64,000 bases of DNA from Quercus robur (Eukaryota > Streptophyta > Magnoliopsida > Fagales > Fagaceae): NCBI RefSeq assembly GCF_932294415.1, contig NC_065537.1, forward strand, positions 62,696,290-62,760,289. The letters are read 5' to 3'. Numbering within the stretch: position 1 is the first letter of the stretch; every line of letters begins with the position of its first letter. The translations under genes and the position numbers were made by a program. Below, piece by piece: positions 1-13,869 of the stretch. The notes beneath the pieces are model-generated. The model saw only the letters and a program-made list of their open reading frames with translations, was not told the DNA's origin and did not search any database.

Positions 1-283
1 CTCATTGAGAACCTCATACACTCAGTTGCCTATCTTTTTTTCCTTTTTTTCTTTCTTTCCCTGCTAAATAACTATACACTCAACCGGTTTTAGCCGAAAG
101 ATATGTTTAACATCCAGTATCAGAAGTATATAAACTGAGCTGAGATGCATGTCATCAAGGAAATCTCTAGAGGAAAGAAACAAAACTGCTTCAACTATAC
201 ATACTAAGTTATGTTGGTCCAGACTAAATTAGAAGTTCACAAACTGTAATCAACAGTCGAATGATGTTCAACACATAATGTAC

Positions 284-2379
284 CTTTCCTTTTCCAAAGA
301 CAAGCCCAGAAGTCCACATGACATTATCACCCAAGTCTCGCCGATCAGGGTCCAATGCATCCTTCTGTTTCTTCAACCAACACTAACAGCAAGAACAGGA
401 AGACAAGAATCTGAGAATCAGGAAATGTGAATAGACTTGTTGAAATCTCTTAAGGCATGTACACACACAAACATATCTATTATCTTCAGAAGGGAATTAT
501 ATCTACAGCCACTTCGAACTTTTTACACTAAAAAGCCTCAAAAGGCACACATATTACAAATTCCAAATGTCAAGTTGACCAGACTTCAAGCCTACTGATC
601 CATAATACTGTTTTAAAAACATTTTATCTAGAATCTCTATATGCTGCTTCTTCACTAAAATTTCTAGTTGCAACTCTTTTAAATATCAATATTGGGCTAC
701 ATTGATTTTTTTTTTTCAACTAATATTTTAAATTCTTAACTGGGAAGTTAAATAAATAAATAAAAAATACACAACAGGCACAGTGCATGTTTTTTATCAG
801 ATTCTGCAGGGATATCGATGTGAAATGGGAGGGTTGTGAGATGCTTTACAGTGAGCAGAATTCTAGTTAGGCAGCACTCAATAGGAATAAAAATATGCTT
901 TGTAATATGGATGGGTACTATTTGGGATAGATGCCCAGATACTCTAGAGAAACTTTTTAATATCTTGGTTTAAGCATCCACAAGGGGGGCAAGAGTGATG
1001 GCAGAGTGGCCAAAAAATTAAGAATATATATATATATATATATGTATATCTTGAAAAGGAACTACCTTAGGCTTACGCATACAGGATGTATATGCAATAT
1101 CGGCAAAAGAATAGAGTGGATCAACAAGGAAGATGATTTGACAGTTTAAAGTGATCCATACAGTTATATCAAACTGGATGCAACATACTGCAGAGCAGCT
1201 ATAATTCACACATTATGGTATTATATATAGCTCAATAATGAAACAACATACTCCTTAAAATATAAATAAAGTGGGAAAAGGTATTACAATAAATGATATA
1301 ATTAAACTGAATATGTGCATGAGAATTTAGGTTATCTGTAATTGAGGACATATAAGTAAATGTGATGCGGTTGTCCTTCCAGTTCAGATCTGAAGGTTAA
1401 GAGTTCTAAAACATTGAATAGCACCATTAAGGGAAACAGAAGACTTAGCTTAGCCAATAGCCACACACCTTCATCACGAATTCAACCTTACATTCCACAC
1501 TCTTAATTGCTGTGTGAATCACATCCTACTAGCTAATTTAAAGGGAAAATGCCAAAAAGCCATGAGCGTTTTTAATCAACAAACTACAGAAGAATTTCCA
1601 TTGAAATAATAAGCACCAATTGAGACTACAAAAGTCAACATTTCAAACTCTATCAATCCATGTTACTAGGCCGGTTATATATGCACTATAGCCAAAATTT
1701 CAAACTGATTACAGAATAAATATTATTTTTTTCCCAATGTTTTTCTATATATGCTGCATTGAGTTGACAAATTACCTTACTTTATATAAATAATTTACAT
1801 ATAACAAATTATTAAGTTCTTGAGCCACATTAATAAGATGAATATTCCTCAACCCAATTCCACATATTGAATTCCCAGCATTCCAGCTCGTTAGTCGCAT
1901 TGAAAGTGATAAAATATTAAAATCCACCAACCCAGATCAGATATCAGATTTCAATAAAATGAAACTGAAACCAAAAACAACGAAAAAAACAGAAACAATA
2001 CCTCACCAAATCTAGGACCACAAGCCTCCTTATCCCCACAATACACCCAAGAATCGCAAAAACAAGGCCCATCCTCACCACCACACATGCTCTTACAAGC
2101 CATGCAACAATCCTCAGAAGAACTGACCTTAAAGTCAGAACCCCATTTTACAGCATCACCCCAAAGCTCCAAATGCTCAATCCCTCTGCAACACTCACTC
2201 TCTTCTTGACCACCATCTCCAACAACGTCTGAAACTGATGAAACAGTGGCAATCCTACTGGGCCTGTTGAAGACCACAGAGAGGCAAACATAGACCATGC
2301 AGCATGAGATTGTGCCCATAAACAAGAGGCTCAGAATTGCACAACGACCGAGTTCTGAGTCGTTTTGCCTGCGACCCAT
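284..2379 (-). CDS. Cys-rich type II membrane protein, 5' part of gene (probably with a cyclophilin-like domain off-window)
   Basis: Two coding exons are visible on the minus strand: 2379-2002 (126 codons) and 382-284 (33 codons). The first ends at a GT donor, the second starts after an AG acceptor and ends at a GT donor; both junctions are in phase 0. The start is the ATG at 2379. Residues 13-37 form a hydrophobic helix after a short basic N-terminus, as in a signal anchor. The following domain is very Cys- and Trp-rich (ECCRG, CCMACKSMC, PCFCDSW, CGDKEACG, then CWLKKQKD and MWTSGLVFGKG), so it is probably folded by disulfides in the secretory pathway. I recall plant proteins with this N-terminus continuing into a cyclophilin-like domain, but that part is left of position 1 and cannot be checked here. 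The 1.6 kb first intron holds no recognisable gene. Confidence is good for a real gene and moderate for its family. Confidence 0.72.
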
Positions 2380-2639
2380 TTGAGCCTACGAACCCAATTG
2401 ACAAGCCCAGAAATTGTTTTGGTTTTTTTCTCTCTTAATTCTTCTTCCTCATCCTGTTGTTAATGTGAAATCTGAGAATTGTTCTGATTTTGTTAAATGT
2501 TGTAGAGCTGTCATAGCAAAGAGCCCAAGACAGAATAAAAAGACACGTTAACTTCAACCAAAGACTTGTCTGGTTCCTCATATTCTATTCCACTTAAATC
2601 CCATATGGCAATAACTAATAAGGAACTTTGTTTATACTA

Positions 2640-4255
2640 TTAATTTATTTATATTGGAGAAGAATTTTAATGCTCTTTATGTTTTTCCCTTGTTCACTAT
2701 TTATTTCACCTAAATCCCATTTCTCTTTTTTTGAGTTATTTTTACATGTATTTTTAATTTATTTATTCGAATACTTACTTATTTTTCTAGGATTGATAGT
2801 TGTTTTAAAATCAAAATTTGTGCATAATAATATCTAGAAGAAATTCAAATTTTGTTGTCTAGACTTAATATTTTTGACATGGGTACTTTTTAAGAACTTA
2901 TCAGAAGAAAATAATAATAATATTAGAGTTTGTTTAAAAGCTCAATTCTAATTCTCTTTCCAAATAAAGAGTATGTCAAATAGTGTATTTTGCTTTGAGT
3001 GAAGTCTAGGCTCTTTCAAATATAAAATCCAATCATTAAATTTTTAAAAATAAATAAATAAATTATTATTAAAATAAAACTTACTTAAATTCTAAATACC
3101 AATAGATTGCTATTTAAATACAAAAATTACTGATATTTTTCTTTTTTGTTCTAAAATGGGTCAACTCTACCAGATCCATCATTGTAGCGCATTGAGTATG
3201 GAATAACCATTAATCATTTATCTCTGGTTTCAAAAATCACACTCATACATTTTTATCCTCTATATTTAAGTGGGTTACGAATATAAGTCAAACTTTGCCA
3301 TGCTTAAGATTTGTTTTCTTGATAGGAAGGGCACGACCGCCAAGTCTAAAAATGGTTTTGTATTATAAATATAAGTCCAATTTTACATGTCATGTTAGGA
3401 AGTGATCAGATATACATACAAAACCAAGAGTAATTCACTACTCAAAATACAATGAAGGAAACAAGGTGAACAAGTCAGCTTAAGGAAAGTTCAGTCAACA
3501 TCAATCTGCTTCTAAAGAAATTTTAGACGGAATAATCTGATCAATCCATCTAACATGTGACTTTCTAACTCAAAAATCGGGATCAACATTGAGCTAGCTA
3601 ACAATTGCTAGCTACAATGTATAGTCATATTTGACTAGGATTGTAGCTGAGCAAAATGAGTCCTTTATTTTTATTTTTTGACATCTCTCTCTCAACCAAA
3701 GCTCTCTTATTCTCTTTCCACCAAGTTATCACCGAAACTCCTCCCATATTCATACTTTATCTCTAACTCGACCATGGTCAAAACTCTTTTTCCATGGCCA
3801 TGGCCAAACCTCTCTCCCCTTCCCACTCTTATTCCACTTTCTCTCTCTAGAAGATCTCTAGATTATGGAATCATGAGTTTGCGTGAATTTGATCTATAGG
3901 TTTGATTTGGATTTGTGGCTAGGTATATGTGGGGTTTCAGTGGTGAAGGATATGGGTTATAGGTAATGGTTAATTGGCCAAGGAGTGTCTTATTGGCTTC
4001 TTGGTGCTCTAGCTTAAGTTGTTTGGATTGGGTTGTCCGAGGCATGGCTTGGGTTTGTGGGTTTGGTTATGCAAGGTTTCGAATGGGGTGATTTGGGATT
4101 ACTGATTTGACCACTATGTATGATCATTGAGATTGACTTTAAGTTTGTGGGTTTGCATGGGTGGTGATTGGATGGCGATGGTGGCTTTAGATTTTAGGGT
4201 TTGCATGGACAATGGCAATGACAATGACAATTGGTGATGGCTATAGGTTTGTGTG
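2640..4255. other. AT-rich intergenic DNA, no gene seen
   Basis: Between the first gene and the repeat at 4.26 kb I see no conserved coding stretch. Short open frames near 2.6 and 3.7 kb have low-complexity composition and no domain, so I do not call them genes. Confidence 0.5.
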
Positions 4256-4257
4256 GT

Positions 4258-4810
4258 CTTGGGCTGTCCACGGGTCAGATTTGTGCCCAACCCGAACTCA
4301 ACCCAAATAATTTAGGTCGATTATAAAATAACCTGAAATCGACCCAAAAGATCTAATCGGATCTGCCGGTTTAGGTCTCGTCGATTTCTAGTTGTATCGG
4401 GTCAATCTCAGGTTTTATCACCAGGGTCGATATTTGGCCGGTTTCGTCAAGATTCAGCCGATATCTAGCTGGTTCCAACGAGATCTAGCCAAATCCATCA
4501 AGATCTGCCTGATATCTGGGCAGATCTGATGAGATCTGGCCTAGCTTTGTCAGATAACGACAAGATCTCAAAGGATTTGGACTAAATCTCGACAGATCTT
4601 GACAAGATCTCACCGGATCCAGTCTGAAATCCTGAAAAATCGCCAGAAACAATAACTATTACGGGCGGGTCAGGTTTCATGGGTTTTGAGAAAGGACACC
4701 CACAACCAACCTGCCAATGTCAGGTTTAGAGAGATCCAAACTCGCATTTGACCTCCAGAGCTATCGGATTGGATGGCAGCAGGTCGAATCTGAGTGGGAA
4801 TGAAGAGTCA
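4258..4810. repeat. Degenerate hAT-like element remnant built of GATCT-rich repeats
   Basis: The block begins GGGCTGTCCACGGGTCAG, which resembles the TIR of the well-bounded hAT element at 59978-60597 (GGGCTGTCCACTGGTCGAG). Its interior is a run of degenerate units around GATCT, with GATCTG and GATCTCAC recurring every 10-25 bp, as in that element. I could not find a matching right terminus or target duplication, so this copy looks truncated or decayed. The function is unknown and it is probably non-coding. Confidence 0.5.
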
Positions 4811-4900
4811 TGTGATAAATAGGCTAACTAAAATAAATAAAGTAATTTTTTTGGATTAAATTTGGCTAAAAGTTTTCTTAGTTCAATTTGAATGCATTGT

Positions 4901-4933
<33 letters not shown>

Positions 4934-7212
4934 CATATTATGGACTTCTTCCTTCCTTTATTTTTTTTATAAAAATAATAATTTACTTAATTTTGTAAGA
5001 AAATAAAATTCTTTTCAAATCTTTTCAAATCAAATACAATCCTATTACATTGGGTTTGAGTTGAGTTGCTCAAGAGCCTCAATAAGATAGTTTGCCCAAT
5101 TATAACTCCAATAAAAGCTTTCTCTATTGAGGAAAATTAATCATATTTTGAGATCCGAACTTCCTCCACTCACAAATGATGAGTTCCATTATGGATTTAA
5201 TTAACGAACCTAACTATTAGGTAAGAGGAGGAAGTATTGCTTTTAGAGTACTAAACAATTACTTATCTATGAAAAGCCCAATCCATTGTTTCAATATCAA
5301 CATCCTTTCCTCTTTTCTTTTCTTTTCTTTTCTTTTTTGTGTGTGTGCGCACGCACGCGCTCATGCAAATGGATTTAATTATACTGTTTTAAGGACAACT
5401 TACCTCCAAACCAAATTAGAGGAAAATCCCTTCAACTCACTTCATGCTGATTTAAACAACCACCAATGCGTACTTTTAGTCACATGATCAATTTAACAAG
5501 CCACATGACTTTTAAATAATTTAATGAGTTATGTAATTTAAAACATATGAAATGATAGATTCCAATTAGCCCTCTCTTGTTGTCAAATAAGAGAACCAAG
5601 GTTCAAATGCATCTTGTACTTACTTTAGACCATTTATATTCACTCTAAGAGAGAGAGAGAGGATACCTTAAGTTCATAAAGCATCTTGTACACACCGAAG
5701 CAATTATTACGAATTGGAGGGCCTGTAAGGCTGTAATAAAGAATCTTGTAATAGGCCTTCACAAGCTTTAGCCTTAAAAGGAACCAGCAATTTGGACGGA
5801 GGACTGTCCTAGTATTTTACCCATTGTATTTTACCCATTCTTGAATTGTAGAGGCATACATTATACGTGAAAACTTTCACTTTATTATTTTTAACAAAAA
5901 TAAATAAAAAATTACAATCGCATGTGAGACATTTTGTTCGCAGTTGCCCCATCAAATACTTTAGTCAATTTATTCTTTGGGATTGATAATATTTTAATAG
6001 AGCTTTTAAATATCATTAGTGGATATTTTGTTGGCATAGATAAATATTATAGTGTCAAACCATGTTGGAAATTAAAGTCGCAATAATGTAAATTGTTTGA
6101 AAGAGATTTTTATATAAATATATATATATATATATTTATATATTTTCACTGCCTTTCAAGTACGTAGAGGGATAGAGAGAGTGGAGATGTGAACACTCCA
6201 TCTCCCTCCAATCAAACTTATATACCACTTCTGTAAAAGTTGAAAAAACCTCTTGCCAACAAATTTATACAAGTCTAGAGCACGGACATAATTCATGATA
6301 AATTTCACATTCGTTCGATTTGGCAAGTTGTTAATAGTGGATGATAAAACAACGTTAGTTGTGAGCCTTTATATGAGAATCAATCAATACCCTGCAAACT
6401 CAACAATTTGTGAAATTTGTTGTTTAGAGCATTACACTCTTATTTATATCGTCAGCATTTTCGAAGACAACAAAATTTAACTCCAAACGGTCGTTTTCTA
6501 CCCACGAATTATAAAGAACATTCATGTATGTTATCTAAACAACTCACAAACTCGTTAAAAAGGCATTGACAAAAACTAGATATAGATAATCTCTTCAATC
6601 ACCACATAAGTTGTTGGACCATTAGAAGAATATAGCTCAAAAATCAAAATTTAGAGCCAAACTTTTTCCTTACAAACATCTTAAAATAAAACATAACCAG
6701 CCTGGCTCCTTGCACACACAAGAGAGAGAGAGAGAGAGAGAAGAGAGAGCACAACAGAAACAAAATTTTCAAGCAATTACATTTCACATATATTGTTTAT
6801 AAAGCTAAAATACACTGTTAAATAGATTACAAGACTAAAACTGAAAACAGTTTTTAAAGGCAAAAAAGCTTCTGGAACCAAATAAAAACTAGTCAGGAGC
6901 TACACCCTGTGACACTGGAAAGTAATGAAATAATAGTTTCATTATAAAAACATTTACAACTACAAGATTCTAGTCTGAACCAGACCCAACTGGATTTTTT
7001 TTTAAAGATATTGTACAAAACCCAAAGAATAGAACTTATATGAGGCTCTTATGAGCAATGAACACTTCTAACATTCCACTCTATAAAATCAATAATGCAT
7101 GATTTATCGATAACACATGGGGTGGGTTAGCAATGAACACTTTTAACACTATCGATAACGCATGGGGCTAACAATGGGATAGTTAGCCAGAAACTTGTGT
7201 TAATAAAGCGTA
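4811..7212. other. Intergenic DNA with microsatellites, no gene seen
   Basis: This stretch holds a (TA)n tract at about 4904-4931, short GA tracts near 5648 and 6721-6740, and a TA tract near 6117-6134. Open frames near 5.27 and 6.3 kb lack any domain or neighbour support. I see no gene. Confidence 0.45.
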
Positions 7213-7213
7213 C

Positions 7214-7541
7214 TCAGTAACAGCCTCCATATACATTCTCAAATCCCATGCCCCTTATATCTCATAATGTAAACAGCAACCTTTCAATCAAGAACTAGCT
7301 ACTGCCTAATAGAGGTAAGTCCAAAACAATAAAAGACACTAAAACTAGAGACTCCTGCACTACGGAAATTGAAGAAGCCTAATCAGTAACAGCCTGCATA
7401 AGAAAATTCTCAAATTTCATGCCCCTCAAGTCTCATAAGGTAAACAGCTACCTTCAATCATGAAGGAATAGCTAATAGAAGTTAGTCCTAAACAAACGAC
7501 ACTGAAGCTTGAGGCTCCTATGTAGCATAAATTGAGCATGA
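7214..7541. repeat. Imperfect tandem duplication, period about 169 bp
   Basis: Two diverged copies start at about 7214 and 7384. Shared blocks include CAGTAACAGCCT, TTCTCAAAT, CATGCCCCT and AGGTAAACAGC-like strings in the same order. The block lies 3' of the hnRNP Q-like gene. It could fall in a 3' UTR intron or be intergenic; the sequence alone does not decide. Confidence 0.55.
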
Positions 7542-8948
7542 AATCACTCATCCTAGCCATAACAAAGGCGAAAAACTCAAACAAAGGCAAAAATATTCAT
7601 AGAAGAAAATCCTCCTTAGGAAAAACCTCAACAAAGTGGGTAGTAACCAATGCCCAAGTTTTTCTTCAATTGTATTGTATATCACAACTGATCTATGATC
7701 ATAGATAACAAAATGCCAACTCCGGATTGTTATATATCTGGAATGATGTGAATCATAACAATTGAACTCCTCCACCCTTAACTTCTCCTTAGTTATACAA
7801 ACTTAAGATTTTATTTTACCAATAATTTAGCAGTGACAAGTTTCCAATGAAGCTCTCACGAGGTTAAATGATATTAGTAAAGACAACACATGTCAGGAAA
7901 AACGACGGGACAATATTACGGGGCTCTTGTCAGTTAATATTCCACAAACAATATTAATATAATCTCTACTAATTACCATGCCATTTAAGCTTGTCTTCTA
8001 AAGCCCATTGGCTAGGATCTTCTCAATCAGTTGGAAAGTATCAATAATTTTCCATAACCAAAGAAACACAATTTCCATTCCATATGGAAAACAAAACTAA
8101 TACTTATTTAGCAACCATGTCACTTTTTGACATAGCTTATAAACCAACCGAAGAATATCAAGGCCAACATTCTATGACCTTATTCCTGTGTACTTCATAT
8201 CTATTCCAAAAAAGTTCATACATTTTCTACTACCTTCAAGAAGTAGCTGGTTAACTGACTTTTCTTATTCATTCAAGGTTGTGTATCCCTGAAAAAAGCA
8301 TGTGGTCCAAAATAACCAAAATGTCTAGTAGAAGCCAAAACTTTTCCAATGAATTCAAGCACAAGAAGATTTCCAAAATTCCTTAACCAATTATAGAAAA
8401 AACCTCAAGCTCTCAGAATATTCTGTGTTCAGAAGAAAAGATGATGCAGCATATACCTCCATCTGTCCATCAAGTGGAGTCTTATATAGAAAATAAAATA
8501 TGTAATACACATCACATGCTAAGAACTTCTTGTATTCAACTTCTGAAAAACTTAGTTTTCCTTACAGTATTAAATCCAACTGAAAAACTACACATTGGTC
8601 GATTTCTAAGATGGCTTTAACCAACAGCCCCTTTGTTCCGTAAAAATTCCCACAACATATGGAGGGCTATTAGGCTTAGCAACATTCACTCGACAGTAGG
8701 CACATAATGCCTAAGCTTCATTTAGTTCACATCCTACTGCAGCATCTTTGTCATGTCAGATCTGTTCCATAGACAAATTCACTTGTGACGAGACTGCTCC
8801 AAGATTTACCAAGCAAACCTCTTAGACAAATAAAGAGATACCATGCCTTCGGGAAAAAGTCGTCCTCCAATAAAAAGATATGGACGCACATAATCCATCT
8901 AATTCCCTATGCACTTTATTAAAGAAAACAAGAGTATAAAAACTTACA

Positions 8949-11900
8949 TCAGTAATATGATCCAGAGCCACCAGATCCCATGTAACTGCTGCCACCCATG
9001 CCACGACCAGAATACATTGATGAGTAAGAGCTACCGCCAACCTATGACACAGGCCAGAAATAGAATAATTACACAAAATTGCTAGAGACTTAACAGTCAA
9101 CAGTGTCATTCAATTGGAGCAGGTTAGGAAAATACATCACTTCCACGGGACATGTAATCACCACCATAGCTTGATGAGTACATTCCGCCAACATCACTAC
9201 CACTGAAAGAACCTGAAAAACATGCAAAATTGGAGAAAAAGATCACCTAAACAAATCCACAATAATTGCAAAGGTGAATGTCAAATCAGGTAGCTACCAA
9301 CATAACACACCTCCTCCGTAACTCATGCCTTGACGACTGCTATAAATTCCATGTGAATCCTGACTGGAGATGGAACTTCTGCCACTGCTATATCCTAGAT
9401 TAGATCTCCCAACTCTACCAACCATCACAGAGAAAAGTCAGTAACCAAAGCAACATCAATCAGAAGAAGGGGAGAAAAAGTAAAACTGCTTTCAATTCAA
9501 AGAACAATAACACACCTGTCACCATAAGCATCCCCATATTGAGAAGCACTACCACCATATTCATAGTCTAAACGAGCCCTAGATTGGCGGACTCCCGAAT
9601 CAGCATAACGCGGGGGAACATCATCCTATAATTTTGTCAACACGTCAGATAAACTTCAGAATTTTCTCAAATATGAAGTGAGAGGACAGAATATGATCCT
9701 AAAATATAGCACTGCAGCAGAACCGTACAGACAGTTTACTAACCAGTGCAGCATATGGACGTTTTGACCCAGAAATGGAGTCATAATCACGAGGGCGTCC
9801 TTCACGATAAGTTGGAGGAGGAGGGGGAGGTCTTTCAAACCTTTGGCCATAGCCATCATCCACATAAGCTCTTCTTGCTGCTGGACGAGATGTACTCCTA
9901 GGAAGATCAGAGTAACCAGGACCACGGGAAGAGTAGTCATCTCTGTATGATTGCCGTCTCTCAGGGACAGCCCTAGGGCCATAATCTGCGGGAGCTCTAC
10001 TCCTTGGAGGAGGAAGGTCATCACGCCGACCATAATCCCTTTTCAAGCTACTCTTCGGGTATGAAGGAACTGTCAAGAAAGTGCAAAGCAACATAATTAC
10101 TTATACAGGAAAATGAGCAGCATACAGCCAGTTAGATGCATGAATATAAGCATACCAGGTGCTCTCCTCTCATAGGACCTAGCTGGAGGAGGCAAGGGCC
10201 TGCCTCTTGTTGGCATGGACACAACAGGCCTTCTATCTCTCAATCCACCAGGTCTCTTCATACTGACTGGTGGGATGCGAGTTCCAATTCCTCTTCCTCC
10301 ACGAATAGGGAGACTACGTGGCGCTGGACGACCCCATGAACTCCTGACAATTCGTCCAGACCCACGCCCAGATCGGAAATCTCCACGACTAACATGTTTT
10401 CCTTTACCTCTCTGAAGTGGTCTTGACAATCTGGCCCTTACTTTGGCCTGAAATGTGAAAATGGTTATAATTCAAAGCCGTGCAACTAATGCCAACAACA
10501 ACATCATCGCGTAAAATATGAAAAAAAATCATAAGCTTTTGAAAAACCAAGACAAACCTTGTTGTCTCCTTCACCCAATTCAGCATTGTTAATGCTTTTC
10601 GCACATGTCACTGCAGCATCATGAGTGTCAAATGTAACAAAACCAAAATCTCTTCTCTTGGCAGAAGGCATATTCCGGGCAAGCTCAATCTTTTCAACCT
10701 CCCCATATTTCTTAAGAAGCACTCGGACACGGTCCTCATCCCATGAAGCAGGCAGACCATCCACAAATACAGTTTTAACCTGCAACTTAAAAATATGTGA
10801 TCAGCAATTCCAAATATTTTCTCAGATATTTAATGAAAGGGTATAACATCACTACAAAATGACCACACATGAACTGTTTGAAATTATTGAAGATTCTCCT
10901 CAAAAGCAACCCAAAAAATAGTTACCCAAGGGTAGATTTAACAAATTTAGAATACCAAAAAAGGCCCTAAAAACAAAACATTTGAACTTCAATCTGCTTC
11001 TCAAATATCACTTTAATTGAACTATAAAATTAATTTAGTGATAACTACAAAAGGATATGCACATATCCAAACTATAAACTCCAAGAGAAATAACTAGTCT
11101 ATATATATATATATATATATATCCCTACAAGCTTAAAATCGTACATCCATAATACATAACAGGATCAAAATAGAGCCAAACCATCAGGAGTTGCAATTAT
11201 AACGCAACAGAATGGAGAAAAGTTTGACCCAAAAAGATTACCTGTGCCATAATTTCATCACCAGGGTCAATGAAGGAATCTGCAAAAGATACTTTTGCAG
11301 GCCTATCAACTCCAAACACAACATCTCTCTTCTGTAGACGCTTAAAGGCATCCATGGCTTCTGAGCGAGATGAAAATTCCAAAAAAGCGAAACCCCGATT
11401 CATTCCCTCATTGTTACTATCTTCTACCAATGTCAAATCCTCAACATTCTCCACTGAATAATGTTTCAACTTCTCTTTTAACTGGAACCAAAGTTGATAA
11501 CCAAACAGTCAGGTATTTAGCAACTCCTGATAATGACTAGTAAGTTGATAGTGACATCAAGTTAACCAATATACTTACGGCTTCCTTTGTCCAGGTCTTG
11601 CATATGTTACCCAGAAAAAGGGTGTCGCTGTCTTGACTTGGAGTAACACCACATTGTTTCCCATTAATCTGGAATTGCAGCAATTAACATAAATATAATT
11701 TACGGTGTGAAGAAATATAGTTCCTAATCAGACTATTAGAAGATCAGAAATTACCACTGGGTGTTTGAGCTCAACAACAGCCCGTTTTGCTTGTTCCACA
11801 GATGCATAACGCAAGAATGCAAAGCCCTTGTTCTTCTTAGTCTGAGGATTCATCATCAGTCTAACTTCAGTAACCTCACCAACTGTGCCGAAAACTTTCC

Positions 11901-13528
11901 TAAGATCATCCTCGGATGCATCCTTGTCCAAACCACCAACAAAAACTTCGAACTCCTTACGCTTGCGCCTCTCTTTCACAACTTCATTGTGCTCCTCTTC
12001 CTCCGCATCAACCAGATCTGCATGATCCTGCTCAACGCCAGCACGCTCATCATCCTCTTCACCCTCAAGTTCTTCATGAACATCTTCCATTTCCTCCTCA
12101 ACCATATCACCCTCTTCTTCTTCACCAACATTTTCCTCAGCTTCTTCCTCTCCTTCCTCTACCACCTCCTTCTCATCCTCTTGCTCTGTTTCCTTCTCAT
12201 CATAGTCAACCCCACCATCTTCTTCAGGTTCATATTCAGGGTCATTATCATCTAGTTCTAACCGTTCATCTTTTTCATATTCGTCTACAGATTCCCTCAC
12301 CTCATCTTCTTCTGTCATGAAATAAGGGTAGATGAGCCCAGTCAAAATAGGCTCGGGGAAACTTGTAATGCAAAATTAACAAAACCCACAAAAAGTCCTT
12401 TTCTTCAAATTTTTTTATTTTAATAAGTTATGTACCCAATGGGTCTTGAAGCCACAGCCTCATCCTCCACCTAGAACTTACTTGGGGGAGCTAAGTTATA
12501 TACATGATTACCAGGATCATCCTCATCCTTCTTGTTATTTATATAATTACCGTAACTATCAATATGGTCTGAGAACACATTGGAGCTATAAATAATTCCT
12601 AACCACAAATCTGTCATTCTGGGCTCCCAATAAAACCAAAATCCTCACGAAAAGGAAAACAATAGGACATTATCTGTTTACTGTAACTAATTTCTAATCA
12701 TACTTGCTACAATTCAATGCACAGCAGGGGGGGAAAAGGCCTCAACCCCTGATCACATAAAAGCATATTGAGCACCAAAGTGCACCAACTGAACCATTCC
12801 CATTGAAAGCTGATTACTTCATTATTCAATGTTTTCCACAAAAACCCATGTTTTCAATTATATTTTAAAGAAACTATAGATAGAAAGAATTCAATTAACA
12901 ACAAACAAAACACAATAACTTTTCGCAACTCATCCATTAACACAAACACTCTCAACTATTAAGCAAGATACCATACGCAAAATCCAGATATTTTCTTTTA
13001 AAAAAAAAAAAAAAACTGCCTGCACAAACCAACCAAGGAAAAAAGAATCCTTCTTTTGATACAACCCCATAAGAAAATCACAAACTTTGAACAATTCAAA
13101 CAAAGGCCACACACATACACACATAACCCAAAATCACCGTAATTCAAGATTCAATTTCCTCAATCAAAACAATCCAAATAAAAATTCAATAAACCCCAAA
13201 AAACAAAAACGAAAGAAGAAAAAAAAAAAAAAAAAAACTTACTTTTCACAGGACCCGATCCATTAGAAACAGGTTTCGCCTCAGGTTCAGGCTCCACCAC
13301 CACAACAGGCTTCTCCTCGACCTTAACTTCCTCCTCAACCACCGGAGCCGGAACCTCCTCCTCAACCTTCACAGCCTCTTCCGCCTCGATAACTGCCGCC
13401 GCCGCCGCAACAACAACAGCCACCTCTTCCGGTGGCGGATCCTGAGCCTTCTGGGCTCCTCTTGTGCCCCTCGTCGTCCTCTTCGGCCCCGCCGATCCCG
13501 CACCCCTCTTCACAGTCCGTGGAGGCAT
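8949..13528 (-). CDS. hnRNP Q-like RNA-binding protein, three RRMs, 798 aa, 11 coding exons
   Basis: Coding exons on the minus strand are 13528-13243, 12311-11755, 11668-11579, 11481-11242, 10779-10558, 10447-10156, 10069-9744, 9625-9516, 9414-9311, 9212-9136 and 9041-8949. All are bounded by AG/GT and together give 2397 nt with every phase matching. Start MPPRTVKRG; stop TGA at 8951-8949. Residues 1-95 are Ala/Glu/Val-rich and about 96-215 very acidic. RRM1 lies near 217-296 (RNP2 VFVGGL, RNP1 KGFAFLRY), RRM2 near 297-377 (LFLGNI, RGFAFLEF) and RRM3 near 392-468 (VFVDGL, RDFGFVTF). The tail is RG/PR-rich, then Gly/Ser/Tyr-rich, ending SGSYY. This is the plant hnRNP Q/LIF2-like family, probably the Arabidopsis At2g44710 type (from memory): nuclear RNA binding in pre-mRNA processing and, for LIF2, chromatin association. 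A GTAAGT lies one base after the stop, so the 3' UTR may contain an intron. Confidence 0.93.
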
Positions 13529-13862
13529 TGTTTCACCAGCAAAAAGACTCAAACTTTCACACAAAAAAGATTGGGAAAATTGAAAAATTGAACAAAAACT
13601 TAAAAAAAAAAAAAAAGAACCCTAATTTTAATTTAGCTCGAATAAAACTCAACGAATTGAGAAAAATTGAACAAAGAATCGAAACCCTAGAAAATCACTG
13701 AAGCAAAGAATTGAAACCAATTTTGAGAGAGAGAGAGAGAGTTTGAATCTAAAAAACCTAGAATTGAAGAGCGAATATGAAACCCTAGCACAGAGAGAGA
13801 GATATAAAAAGAGAGAGTTGGAGATAGATTCGACAACCTCGGATTTTACTATATAGCCATAT
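13529..13862 (-). promoter_or_regulatory. Leader and core promoter region of the hnRNP Q-like gene
   Basis: Reading the minus strand upstream of the ATG, the leader is CT-rich with a (CT)8-like tract (13727-13742 on the plus strand). There are TATA-like strings at about 13802-13809 and at 13849-13856 (CTATATAG). CT tracts are common in plant core promoters and 5' UTRs. The exact transcription start cannot be read from sequence. Confidence 0.45.
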
Positions 13863-13869
13863 AGGTGTT

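Noticed and set aside
3678-4045. Overlapping open frames on both strands near 3.7-4.0 kb
   Set aside because: CT-rich and TGG/GTTT-rich low-complexity sequence, no domain, no splice or start context.
9656-10429. Alternative minus- and plus-strand frames over the RG-rich exons of the hnRNP Q-like gene
   Set aside because: They are off-frame readings of exons 6 and 7, whose phases fit the 798-residue protein.
11761-12320. Long plus-strand frames (His/Pro/Leu-rich) near 12 kb
   Set aside because: Antisense readings of the acidic GAA/GAG-rich exon 2 of the hnRNP Q-like gene.
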